64,000 nucleotides of DNA, taken from contig NZ_BCVC01000001.1 in NCBI RefSeq assembly GCF_001591545.1, positions 496,001 to 560,000 of the forward strand, in the 5' to 3' direction. The notes under the pieces were generated by a model. It ran no database searches. It worked only from the letters and a program-made list of their open reading frames with translations, and was not told where the DNA came from. This document shows positions 47,017 through 55,402 of the stretch, in pieces (position 1 is the stretch's first letter; the number at the start of each line of letters is the position of its first letter). Made by a program: the position numbers and the translations under genes. This DNA comes from Lederbergia lenta NBRC 16444 (GTDB taxonomy: Bacteria; Bacillota; Bacilli; Bacillales; Bacillaceae_C).

Positions 47017-48126
47017 TCATGCTCCCTTAATATAACTCCACAAATCACGAAACACATTTGCTTTATGTAATGTTGTAATAAGTACGAGTGTAACTGGGCC
47101 AACAATAAGACCGAGAAAACCAATTAACTTAAAACCAACAAATAATGCTACGAGTGTCGACAATGGATTAAGTCCTATATTTGAGGATAGAATTTTTGGT
47201 TCCATTACTTGCCGTTGAACTACCACTACCGTATATAATATGCTCAAACCTAATGCTAAGCCAAAATTACCAATAACTAATTCATAAATTATCCAAGGAA
47301 TGAATATTAGCCCTGTCCCTAGGTATGGCATCAAATCCACAAGTCCAGTAATTAATGCAATTGTTATTGCATAATTGACTTGTAATATTAACAAACCAAC
47401 CAAAACGATAACTAATGTGATAGAAATTAAAGTGAGTTGAGCTTTAACAAATCCAACAAGCGCTTTTTTCAGATCAATAAAAACCTTCCGACTACTGACT
47501 TTCGCCTTTTCTGGTAAAAAGTTAGTGAAAAGATGAGAGAGTTTATCCCAATCTTTACTGATAAAAAAAGTCGCTAATAAAGCAAAGATAATCACTGTTG
47601 CTGCATTTGGAATCCAGGAAATAAGCGCAGGCAGCTTAATGAAAAAGTTTTGTAAAAATTTTGTCGCGCTTTCTGTAATTTTATTTCCTGTAGATGTAAT
47701 ACTATTCATGATTGTTTCTTGTCTAGCACCATCCAAGCCATTCACGATACTTGCTAATTTATTGTAAAATGGTATTACTTGACCTGCAAATACATTTTCT
47801 AAATAAGTAATTAATATTCCAACTTGTTCTGGAACAACTTTAGATAAATATGCTGTACCGTCTACTATCTCAGCAATTAGAAGTGTAATCAAAGCTGCGA
47901 AAACGGAAATTAAGAGAAACAAGGTCGTTATTACTGCGAGGCTACGTGGAAATTTCCACTTCTTTTCAAGAAACGTAACAAGCGGGTTCATAATTAAGGC
48001 AAAAACAATTGCAATAATAAAGGGATATGTTACTTTCCAAATATAAAATAAGAGAATGGAGGAAGTTAGTATGATACTAACCACTATTAAAAAACGAAAT
48101 ACTTTGGCTACATTTTCTCGTTTCAT
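47017..48126 (-). CDS. ytvI: Sporulation integral membrane protein YtvI (AI-2E/UPF0118)
   Basis: A 369-residue membrane protein with about eight hydrophobic segments, of the AI-2E exporter (UPF0118) family. PFIIAIVFALIMNPLVTFLE near 37-56 and the C-terminal GLVDLMPYLGTGLIFIPW and QRQVMEPKILSSNIGLNPL carry the family motifs. Position between fxsA and ytwI equals ytvI in B. subtilis, a sporulation gene. ATG at 48126 has AGGTGG upstream. Confidence 0.88.
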   Translation of the reverse strand: MKRENVAKVFRFLIVVSIILTSSILLFYIWKVTYPFIIAIVFALIMNPLVTFLEKKWKFPRSLAVITTLFLLISVFAALITLLIAEIVDGTAYLSKVVPEQVGILITYLENVFAGQVIPFYNKLASIVNGLDGARQETIMNSITSTGNKITESATKFLQNFFIKLPALISWIPNAATVIIFALLATFFISKDWDKLSHLFTNFLPEKAKVSSRKVFIDLKKALVGFVKAQLTLISITLVIVLVGLLILQVNYAITIALITGLVDLMPYLGTGLIFIPWIIYELVIGNFGLALGLSILYTVVVVQRQVMEPKILSSNIGLNPLSTLVALFVGFKLIGFLGLIVGPVTLVLITTLHKANVFRDLWSYIKGA

Positions 48127-48208
48127 CAAATTCCCACCTATTCACGCTTTTTGTATATAATAACATGATTACTTATAAACAGTTAGAAAAATGGGAAGGA
48201 TGAACAAT

Positions 48209-48688
48209 TTGTTTAATCAAGCATTTCTATTTCTAGTATTATTACTCGGCATTGCTTTTTTTGCGAAAAATCAATCGCTTATTATTGCAGTGGCAGTATT
48301 AATTGTTCTTAAATTAATCGGTGCGGATGAAAAAGTCTTTACTGCTTTGCAAACGAAAGGCATAAATTGGGGTGTAACCATTATTACGATTGCAGTTTTA
48401 GCCCCGATTGCGAGCGGCTATATCGGATTTAAAGAGCTCGGTTCTGCGGTTAAATCTCCCTATGCCTGGATTGCGCTTGGGGCTGGAATGGCTGTTGCTA
48501 TCATTGCTAAATATGGAATCACCCTTCTTTCTGCAGATCCACATATTACTACTGCCCTCGTAATCGGGACTATCTTTGCAGTTGCGGTATTTAAAGGTGT
48601 TGCAGTAGGTCCTTTAATAGGAGCGGGGATTGCATACATGGCGATGAGGATATTTGAATTGTTCCGATCTGGTCCTGGTGCAGGATAA
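48209..48688 (+). CDS. ytwI: DUF441-family membrane protein YtwI
   Basis: A 159-residue protein with four hydrophobic segments. KGINWGVTIITIAVLAPIASG, AVKSPYAWIALGAG and the C-terminal FKGVAVGPLIGAGIAY are the DUF441 signature. The TTG at 48209 is the start used by orthologues (MFNQAFLF); GAAGGATG lies 6 bases upstream. An ATG at 48191 or 48200 is possible. Divergent from ytvI. Function unknown. Confidence 0.88.
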   Translation: MFNQAFLFLVLLLGIAFFAKNQSLIIAVAVLIVLKLIGADEKVFTALQTKGINWGVTIITIAVLAPIASGYIGFKELGSAVKSPYAWIALGAGMAVAIIAKYGITLLSADPHITTALVIGTIFAVAVFKGVAVGPLIGAGIAYMAMRIFELFRSGPGAG

Positions 48689-48710
48689 AATTTGACAATA
48701 TTTATCCCTT

Positions 48711-48753
48711 TCTAAGCGTTTCCATTCCCAAAAGGTATATTGTTGGTTATAAT
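48711..48753 (+). promoter_or_regulatory. citZ promoter with cre-like CcpA site
   Basis: A cre-like site TCTAAGCGTTTCCA (48711-48724, one mismatch to the TGWAARCGYTWNCW pattern) is followed by a weak -35 TTCCCA (48725-48730), 17 bases, and a perfect TATAAT (48748-48753). CcpA bound here would block RNA polymerase. B. subtilis citZ is glucose-repressed, in keeping with this. Confidence 0.55.
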
Positions 48754-48764
48754 GGCAAGGGAAG

Positions 48765-48834
48765 CATTTTGTGGTTGTTAAAAAAATAGAACATCCTTTT
48801 TGCAATATCTATAACAACAAACCACGACAAAATG
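48765..48834 (+). repeat. Imperfect inverted repeat in the citZ leader
   Basis: CATTTTGTGGTTGTTA (48765-48780) is mirrored by TAACAACAAACCACGACAAAATG split over 48812-48834. It lies in a 5' leader of nearly 200 bases and could be an operator (for example of CcpC) or an RNA hairpin. Confidence 0.5.
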
Positions 48835-48955
48835 TACTATAAGTTATTTTTAAGTAAATGCTTGTTTGTTGAATGGTTTGCATGTATAGGAATCTATCAA
48901 TGTCATGCAATCATGCACAGGAATGGAAAAAGAAAGATAAAGGAGAGATTCGACT

Positions 48956-50071
48956 ATGACAGCAACACGGGGACTGGAAGGAATAGTAGCAACTACATCT
49001 TCCGTCAGTTCAATCATCGACGATACACTTACATACGTTGGTTATAATATTGATGATTTAACTGAAAATGCAAGTTTTGAAGAAATCATTTATTTATTAT
49101 GGCATCTCGAGTTGCCAAATAAAGAACAATTAAAGGAGCTCAAACAGCAGTTAGCTGAGAATATGGAGCTTCCTAAAGAAGTGATTGATAGCTTCAAATC
49201 TTATCCGATTAATAAAGTTCATCCAATGGCAGCTTTACGTACAGCTGTTTCAGCGCTCGGTCTTTATGATGAAGAAGCCGATATAATGGAGAAAGAGGCA
49301 AATTATCGTAAGGCAATTCGTTTGCAAGCTAAAATGCCAGCGATTGTTGCAGCATTTTCACGTGTGCGTAAAGGTTTGGAACCTGTTGCTCCTAGAAAAG
49401 ATATGGGCTTTGCGGAAAATTTCCTTTACATGTTGAAAGGAGAACAACCGGAACCAATCGAAATTGAAGCAATGGACAAGGCGTTAGTTCTTCATGCTGA
49501 CCATGAGCTAAATGCATCTACCTTTACTGCACGTGTATGTGTAGCAACACTTTCGGACGTATATTCTGGTGTAACAGCTGCGATTGGTGCTTTAAAAGGT
49601 CCATTACATGGTGGAGCTAATGAACAAGTGATGAAAATGCTTAGTGAAATAGGTACGGAAGATAAGGCTGAACAATATATTTTAAATAAATTGAAAAATA
49701 AAGAAAAGATTATGGGCTTCGGCCACCGTGTTTATCGTAAAGGAGATCCACGTGCGAAACATCTACGTGCAATGTCGAAAAAACTCACAGAAATTACTGG
49801 TGAGCCTGAATGGTATAATATTTCTGTAAAAGTACAGGAAGTATTCACTTCCCAAAAACCATTGCCGCCAAATGTTGATTTTTATTCAGCATCTGTGTAC
49901 CATAGCCTCGGTATTGATCATGATCTCTTCACACCAATTTTTGCTGTAAGCCGTGTATCAGGGTGGTTGGCACATATTCTTGAGCAGTATGAAAACAATC
50001 GTCTCATACGCCCACGTGCAGAGTACACAGGTCCGGGCATGCGCCAATATGTGCCAGTAGAAGAGAGATAA
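48956..50071 (+). CDS. citZ: Citrate synthase II
   Basis: Condenses oxaloacetate with acetyl-CoA, the entry step of the TCA cycle. Catalytic residues are visible: His in KGPLHGGANEQ (near 220), His in MGFGHRVYRKGDPR (near 259) and Asp in PPNVDFYSA (near 311). 371 residues is normal for the dimeric Gram-positive type. ATG has AAAGGAGAG upstream. First of citZ-icd-mdh. Confidence 0.97.
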   Translation: MTATRGLEGIVATTSSVSSIIDDTLTYVGYNIDDLTENASFEEIIYLLWHLELPNKEQLKELKQQLAENMELPKEVIDSFKSYPINKVHPMAALRTAVSALGLYDEEADIMEKEANYRKAIRLQAKMPAIVAAFSRVRKGLEPVAPRKDMGFAENFLYMLKGEQPEPIEIEAMDKALVLHADHELNASTFTARVCVATLSDVYSGVTAAIGALKGPLHGGANEQVMKMLSEIGTEDKAEQYILNKLKNKEKIMGFGHRVYRKGDPRAKHLRAMSKKLTEITGEPEWYNISVKVQEVFTSQKPLPPNVDFYSASVYHSLGIDHDLFTPIFAVSRVSGWLAHILEQYENNRLIRPRAEYTGPGMRQYVPVEER

Positions 50072-50144
50072 TAGTTAATTCATTAGAAAAATTTGTTTTC
50101 TTTTGATAATATAAGTAGATGAGAATGAAACTGGAGGGAAAGTA

Positions 50145-51413
50145 ATGTCACAAGGTGAAAAAATTACAGTAGAAAATGGTGTATTGAATACACCGAATAA
50201 CCCAATTATTCCTTTTATCGAAGGAGATGGAATTGGTCCTGATATTTGGGCTGCAGCACAAAGAGTATTGGACGCTGCTGTTGAAAAGGCTTATTCAGGG
50301 GAAAAGAAAATAGCGTGGAAAGAAGTATACGCAGGAGAAAAAGCATTTGATAAAACTGGAGAATGGCTACCTGAAGCAACACTAGAAACAATTCGTGAAT
50401 ATTTTATCGCAATTAAAGGGCCGCTTACAACGCCAATTGGTGGAGGATTCCGTTCATTGAACGTTGCTCTTCGTCAAGAACTTGATTTGTTCGTATGTTT
50501 GCGTCCAGTACGTTATTTCGAAGGGGTACCTTCACCAATTAAACGTCCTGAAGATACAGATATGGTTATCTTCCGTGAAAACACAGAAGATATTTATGCT
50601 GGAATCGAATATCAAGAAGGCTCTGCTGAAGTGAAAAAGTTAATTGAATTCCTGCAAAACGAAATGGGTGCTGATAAAATCCGTTTCCCTGAAACATCAG
50701 GAATTGGTATCAAGCCAATATCTTCAGAAGGAACAAAGCGCCTTGTACGTGCAGCAATTAACTATGCAATTACTGAAGGACGCAAATCTGTTACTCTTGT
50801 TCATAAAGGTAACATTATGAAATTTACAGAAGGTGCGTTCAAAAACTGGGGTTATGAGCTTGCTGAAGAAGAATTTGGTGATAAAGTATTCACATGGAAT
50901 CAATATGACAAGATTAAAGAAGAGCAAGGAACAGATGCGGCTAACAAAGCACAATCTGATGCAGAAGCTGCTGGAAAAATTATCATTAAAGATGCGATCG
51001 CTGATATTTTCTTACAACAAATTCTTACACGCCCGAAAGAGTTTGATGTTGTTGCAACAATGAACTTGAACGGTGACTATGTGTCTGATGCACTTGCAGC
51101 ACAAGTAGGTGGAATTGGTATTGCTCCTGGTGCAAACATTAACTATGAAACTGGACATGCTATTTTTGAAGCAACTCATGGAACGGCTCCAAAATATGCA
51201 GGGCTTGATAAGGTAAACCCTTCTTCAGTTCTTCTATCAGGCGTACTTATGCTTGAACACCTCGGTTGGAACGAAGCAGCTGAGCTAATTATTAAATCTG
51301 TTGAAAAAACAATTGAATCAAAAGTAGTTACTTACGACTTTGCACGTTTAATGGAAGGTGCAACAGAAGTAAAAACATCCGAATTCGCAACAGCTTTAAT
51401 TGAAAACATGTAA
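50145..51413 (+). CDS. icd: Isocitrate dehydrogenase (NADP)
   Basis: Oxidative decarboxylation of isocitrate to 2-oxoglutarate. The active-site loop [20 protein letters not shown] near 100 (split here: [12 protein letters not shown]) includes the serine analogous to the phosphorylated Ser of E. coli Icd. [11 protein letters not shown] near 28 and the [20 protein letters not shown] (near 305, reading [18 protein letters not shown]) hold substrate and metal residues. 422 residues. SD TGGAGGG. 73 bases after citZ. Confidence 0.96.
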   Translation: MSQGEKITVENGVLNTPNNPIIPFIEGDGIGPDIWAAAQRVLDAAVEKAYSGEKKIAWKEVYAGEKAFDKTGEWLPEATLETIREYFIAIKGPLTTPIGGGFRSLNVALRQELDLFVCLRPVRYFEGVPSPIKRPEDTDMVIFRENTEDIYAGIEYQEGSAEVKKLIEFLQNEMGADKIRFPETSGIGIKPISSEGTKRLVRAAINYAITEGRKSVTLVHKGNIMKFTEGAFKNWGYELAEEEFGDKVFTWNQYDKIKEEQGTDAANKAQSDAEAAGKIIIKDAIADIFLQQILTRPKEFDVVATMNLNGDYVSDALAAQVGGIGIAPGANINYETGHAIFEATHGTAPKYAGLDKVNPSSVLLSGVLMLEHLGWNEAAELIIKSVEKTIESKVVTYDFARLMEGATEVKTSEFATALIENM

Positions 51414-51470
51414 ATAGAAAAGCGAAAGCGCCTGTGGTTATTAAGTAGGTATAGATCGTGTGTGTAAGCC
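51414..51470 (+). repeat. Dispersed intergenic repeat, short fragment F
   Basis: TAGAAAAGCGAAAGCGCCTG right after icd matches, in reverse complement, the CGCTTCCGCTTTTCTA end of copy B2. Only this end is recognisable. Confidence 0.45.
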
Positions 51471-51534
51471 GCATCTTCAGTGGCTGCACGCGATCTTACA
51501 TATTTTTATCCTTAAGAAGGAAGGGAAAGTACCT

Positions 51535-52473
51535 ATGAGAATGAATCGGAAAAAGATTTCAGTAATCGGCGGTGGCTTTACTGGTGCTACAACAGCATTT
51601 TTAGTAGCACAAAAAGAACTTGGGGATGTTGTGCTTGTTGATATTCCTCAAATGGAAAATCCTACTAAGGGAAAAGCATTAGATATGCTTGAGGCAGGTC
51701 CTGTTCAAGGTTTTGATGCGAACATTATAGGAACATCTGATTATGAAGATACGAAAGATTCAGATGTGGTTGTTATTACAGCAGGAATTGCACGTAAGCC
51801 TGGTATGAGTCGTGACGATTTAGTTCAGACAAACCAAAAGGTTATGAAAAGTGTCACAAAGGAGATTGTTAAGTATTCTCCAAACTGCCATATCATTGTT
51901 TTAACAAATCCAGTAGATGCGATGACATATACAGTATTTAAAGAATCTGGTTTCCCGAAAAGTCGTGTAATAGGACAATCAGGTGTTCTTGATACCGCGC
52001 GCTTCCGGACTTTCGTAGCGCAGGAATTAAACTTGTCTGTAAAAGATGTAACCGGTTTTGTACTTGGTGGACATGGTGATGACATGGTTCCTCTTGTGCG
52101 TTATTCTTATGCAGGTGGTATTCCGCTCGAAACACTTATTCCGAAAGAACGTCTAGATGCTATTGTGGAACGCACACGTAAAGGTGGCGGCGAGATTGTC
52201 AATCTACTAGGGAATGGAAGTGCATATTATGCACCTGCAGCTTCGCTAGTAGAGATGGTTGAAGCGATTGTAAAAGATCAACGTCGTGTCCTCCCATCCA
52301 TTGCTTATCTAGAAGGGGAATATGGATATAGCGGTATTTACTTAGGGGTCCCGACAATCCTAGGTAAGGATGGCATTGAACAAATCATTGAATTAGAATT
52401 AACGGCAGATGAAAAAGCAGCATTGCAAAAGTCTGTTGATTCCGTTCAAGAAGTAATGAAAGTTCTAACTTAA
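51535..52473 (+). CDS. mdh: Malate dehydrogenase
   Basis: NAD-dependent oxidation of malate to oxaloacetate. The Rossmann motif is [13 protein letters not shown] (near 11), the substrate loop [14 protein letters not shown] (near 82) and the catalytic His in [12 protein letters not shown] (near 177). 312 residues. The ATG at 51535 (or the ATG six bases on) is preferred; AAGGAAGGG lies upstream, and the longer in-frame reading has no such signal. Last gene of citZ-icd-mdh. Confidence 0.96.
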   Translation: MRMNRKKISVIGGGFTGATTAFLVAQKELGDVVLVDIPQMENPTKGKALDMLEAGPVQGFDANIIGTSDYEDTKDSDVVVITAGIARKPGMSRDDLVQTNQKVMKSVTKEIVKYSPNCHIIVLTNPVDAMTYTVFKESGFPKSRVIGQSGVLDTARFRTFVAQELNLSVKDVTGFVLGGHGDDMVPLVRYSYAGGIPLETLIPKERLDAIVERTRKGGGEIVNLLGNGSAYYAPAASLVEMVEAIVKDQRRVLPSIAYLEGEYGYSGIYLGVPTILGKDGIEQIIELELTADEKAALQKSVDSVQEVMKVLT

Positions 52474-52506
52474 AAAGACATAGGCATCTCACTTTTTTAA
52501 TTTTAA

Positions 52507-52550
52507 TTAAAAATCGGACAGATCATTTTATGATTTGGACCGATTTTTTT
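52507..52550 (+). terminator. Terminator of the citZ-icd-mdh operon
   Basis: AAAATCGG ... CCGATTTT pairing with an inner AGATCA/TGATTT arm, then seven T. Confidence 0.85.
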
Positions 52551-52552
52551 AT

Positions 52553-52680
52553 TGTCCAGCTCTAGCTTCTATCGACAAGCAAACTCAGTGTTCCTCTTTA
52601 GGATAAGTCAACATCGATTACCCCTTTAAGGATCAATTTGTGCGTTAATAATCAGACGCTTTCAAATTTCTTGTGGTATT
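52553..52680 (+). repeat. Dispersed intergenic repeat, copy E (eroded)
   Basis: Begins TGTCCAGCTCTAGC and contains ACAAGCAAACTC and GATAAGTCAACATCGATTA, matching copy B2 (TGTCTAGCTCCAGC, CTAGCAAACTTC, GATAAGTCAACATCGGCT) in order. The right half is worn. Confidence 0.65.
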
Positions 52681-52722
52681 ATATAGTTGAAACCGCTTTT
52701 AAACTATTTGGGGGTGCAATTA

Positions 52723-53166
52723 TTGTTATTGGGGAAAACACATAAGCTCGGTAGAAAACTAGAAGAGATATCCGTTGGTGAAAAGTTGTCCTTAACAGAA
52801 AGAATAGAAGATAGAGACTTATTACTATATCTTGGATTAACTAACGATGCTAACCCGCTTTATATCCAGCATGATTATGCCTCGCAAACAGTATATAAAA
52901 AACCGATTGTGCCTTCTATAATGCTTACAGGAATCATAACGACGGCTGTATCGAAATATTTACCCGGACCTGGTTCATATATAATGAAGCAGGAAATTAA
53001 TTTTTTAAAACCTGTTTATCATTATGCTACTATACAATTTTTATTTGAGGTAACAGAAATTAATAATGATGATCAAACAGTGACAATCTATGTAGAAGCG
53101 TTTGATGAGATAGAAGAGAGAGTGTTACTTGCAAATGTACTCGTATCGCCGCCGCAAATTATTTAA
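52723..53166 (+). CDS. MaoC-like hotdog protein with altered active site
   Basis: A 147-residue single-hotdog protein of the MaoC/(R)-enoyl-CoA hydratase family. The hydratase signature (G-D-x-N-P-[LI]-H) appears as TNDANPLYIQHDYA: Asp, Asn and Pro are kept but the catalytic His is Tyr. KPIVPSIMLTGIITTAVSKYLPG and the FLKPVYHYATI strand support the fold. TTG at 52723 follows GGGGGTGC by 6 bases. It stands between mdh and hflK. Real function unknown; could be a thioesterase-like or structural hotdog. Confidence 0.75.
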   Translation: MLLGKTHKLGRKLEEISVGEKLSLTERIEDRDLLLYLGLTNDANPLYIQHDYASQTVYKKPIVPSIMLTGIITTAVSKYLPGPGSYIMKQEINFLKPVYHYATIQFLFEVTEINNDDQTVTIYVEAFDEIEERVLLANVLVSPPQII

Positions 53167-53329
53167 AAATATATCATTATACTTACTAATGTAAGAAAGC
53201 CAAGTTCCATTGAACTTGGCTCTATTAATGTGAAAAGAAATAATTAAAGTGAAAGATTCATATAATATGAAACCTTATGAAAATTATTTCGTATATAGGT
53301 GAAGAGAATAAAGAAAGGAAAGTGAAAAG

Positions 53330-54301
53330 ATGAGTTTAAAGAGAGTTTATACAGTTACTGGTCTTGCCATTACAATTATTGCACTTGTAATTATATTATT
53401 TACTTCTTGGTACACGCTTGATGAATCAGACCAAGCAGTCATTCTCACATTCGGTAAGGCTGAGGAAACAGTCACTGATCCAGGTCTTCGATTCAAATTA
53501 CCATGGCCGATTCAAAGTGTGGAAAAGTTAGCGCGTGAAACGCTAAAGTTGGAATTTGGCTTTGATGAAAATGATGACGGTAACAATGAAACTAAGATGA
53601 TAACCGGTGATGAAAACATTGTATTGGCTGATCTCGTTGTGCAATGGAAAATAACAGATCCGCAAAAATACTTGTTTCAGTCTGAGGATCCAGAAAAAAT
53701 ATTGCATAATGCTACATCTGCTTCATTAAGAAGTATAATTGGTAGTTCAGAAATCGATGACGCATTAACATCAGGTAAAGCAGAAATAGAGGCGAATGTC
53801 CGCGAACTATTAACAACATTGGTGAAAAAATATGATATTGGTGTCTCTATTCTTGCGGTGACCCTTAAAGACGTTGAGCTGCCGAATGAAGAAGTTCGTA
53901 GTGCATTTACAGCTGTAACAGATGCGCGAGAAACAATGAATACAAAAATAAATGAAGCGAAAAAATACGAGAATAAAAGAATAAATGAAGCAGAGGGAGA
54001 AAAGGCTGCAATTCACTCAAAAGCAAAAGGAGAAAAAGCTGCTAGATTAGAAGCGGCCCGTGGTGACGTCGCTGTCTTCAATAAGTTATATGAACAATAT
54101 AAAACAAATCCAGAAATCACACGCGAACGCCTAACGCTAGAAACATTGGAACAAGTATTGCCTGGAGCAGAAATTTACATCATGAATGATGACGGAAATA
54201 CATTGAAATACTTTCCAATTCGTCCACTAGAAAAGGAGACTACAGAAAAAGAAACAGAGAAAGAGAAAGAAACAGAAAAAGATGAAGGGAGCGAACAATA
54301 A
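53330..54301 (+). CDS. hflK: SPFH protein HflK (FtsH modulator)
   Basis: Membrane protein that, with HflC, assembles around the FtsH protease and modulates it. One N-terminal membrane segment (about 8-27) precedes the SPFH/band-7 domain (DESDQAVILTFGKAEETV ... DPGLRFKLPWPIQSV). A Lys/Glu/Ala-rich coiled coil (about 205-255) follows. The last 22 residues are a Lys-Glu-Thr low-complexity tail. 323 residues. Start overlaps nothing; its stop overlaps hflC by 1 base. HflK/C are not in B. subtilis at this place. Confidence 0.9.
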   Translation: MSLKRVYTVTGLAITIIALVIILFTSWYTLDESDQAVILTFGKAEETVTDPGLRFKLPWPIQSVEKLARETLKLEFGFDENDDGNNETKMITGDENIVLADLVVQWKITDPQKYLFQSEDPEKILHNATSASLRSIIGSSEIDDALTSGKAEIEANVRELLTTLVKKYDIGVSILAVTLKDVELPNEEVRSAFTAVTDARETMNTKINEAKKYENKRINEAEGEKAAIHSKAKGEKAARLEAARGDVAVFNKLYEQYKTNPEITRERLTLETLEQVLPGAEIYIMNDDGNTLKYFPIRPLEKETTEKETEKEKETEKDEGSEQ

Positions 54302-55233
54302 TGGATAAAAAGGTGATTAATTTAGACGCCAAAAAATCAATCGAGTTAGAATGGCGTAAATATGTAAAACTAGGTTTATTTTTCATTATTCTAATCGTAT
54401 TGTTCGCTCTCATTTTTGCTAGTGCTTTTATTGTGAAAGAAGGAGAATATAAAGTAGTTCGCCAATTCCAAGAAGTGGTGAGCATTAAAAGTGAACCGGG
54501 GCTTGCCTTTAAAATCCCATTCATTCAATCTGTTTCCACACTACCTAAATATCAAATGACATATGATGTTTCACAGGCAGAAATTAATACAAAAGACAAA
54601 AAGCGAATGATTATTGATAATTATGCTGTCTGGAAAATTGATAACCCGCGTAAGATGATCACTAATGCAAGAACTGTAGCGAATGCTGAATCTCGAATGG
54701 AGGAGTTCGTATATTCAGTCGTTCGAGCAGAGTTTGGACAATTGGAATATGATAAAGTTATTAACGATGAAAAGTCTTCGAGAGGAAGTTTAAATGACAG
54801 AATAACAGATAAAGTAAATGAACTACTCTCCAAAGATGAGTATGGTATTATTGTCACCGATGTGCGAACGAAACGAACAGATTTACCGCAGGAGAATGAA
54901 AACTCCGTATATAGAAGAATGATTTCTGAACGGGAGTCAAAAGCACAGGAGTATTTATCAATAGGTGATGCAAAGAAAAATAAAATAACTGCTGAGACAG
55001 ATAGTAAAGTGCGTGAAACGATATCGAAAGCTGAAGCTGATGCGGATGTTATTCGATCGGAAGGTGAGGGGGAAGCGGCAAAAATATATAATGATTCCTT
55101 TTCAAAAGATCGTGAATTCTATCACTTGTTCAGAACACTTGAAACATATAAGAAAACAATTGGTGAAGAAACAGTAATTGTCATTCCGTCAGATTCACCG
55201 TATGCTCGCTTATTAATGGGATATACAGAATGA
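54301..55233 (+). CDS. hflC: SPFH protein HflC (FtsH modulator)
   Basis: Partner of HflK. One membrane segment (about 22-45), the SPFH domain (KEGEYKVVRQFQEVVSI, EPGLAFKIPFIQSV) and the C-terminal coiled coil (AETDSKVRETISKAEADADVI). The conserved TDVRTKRTDLP is kept. 310 residues. ATG overlaps the hflK stop (TAATG), so the pair is coupled and presumably expressed at 1:1. Confidence 0.92.
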   Translation: MDKKVINLDAKKSIELEWRKYVKLGLFFIILIVLFALIFASAFIVKEGEYKVVRQFQEVVSIKSEPGLAFKIPFIQSVSTLPKYQMTYDVSQAEINTKDKKRMIIDNYAVWKIDNPRKMITNARTVANAESRMEEFVYSVVRAEFGQLEYDKVINDEKSSRGSLNDRITDKVNELLSKDEYGIIVTDVRTKRTDLPQENENSVYRRMISERESKAQEYLSIGDAKKNKITAETDSKVRETISKAEADADVIRSEGEGEAAKIYNDSFSKDREFYHLFRTLETYKKTIGEETVIVIPSDSPYARLLMGYTE

Positions 55234-55239
55234 AAACGT

Positions 55240-55280
55240 ATGCCGCAGAGGTTCCTATTGAACACTGCGGTATTTTATTT
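55240..55280 (+). terminator. Terminator of hflKC
   Basis: TGCCGCAG/CTGCGGTA (55241-55248, 55265-55272) followed by TTTTATTT. Confidence 0.78.
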
Positions 55281-55402
55281 GTAGTTTAACTACTTTTCAG
55301 AAATAACAATCACGCCCCAATATTTTCACTTTCTGCAACCCACATGATAAAATGGGGATAACAAACGGATGAACGAATAAGCTCCACTTGGGAGGTATTT
55401 AA

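Noticed and set aside
48692-48697. TTGACA after ytwI as -35 of citZ.
   Set aside because: No -10 at 16-18 bases. A promoter with TATAAT at 48748 fits better.
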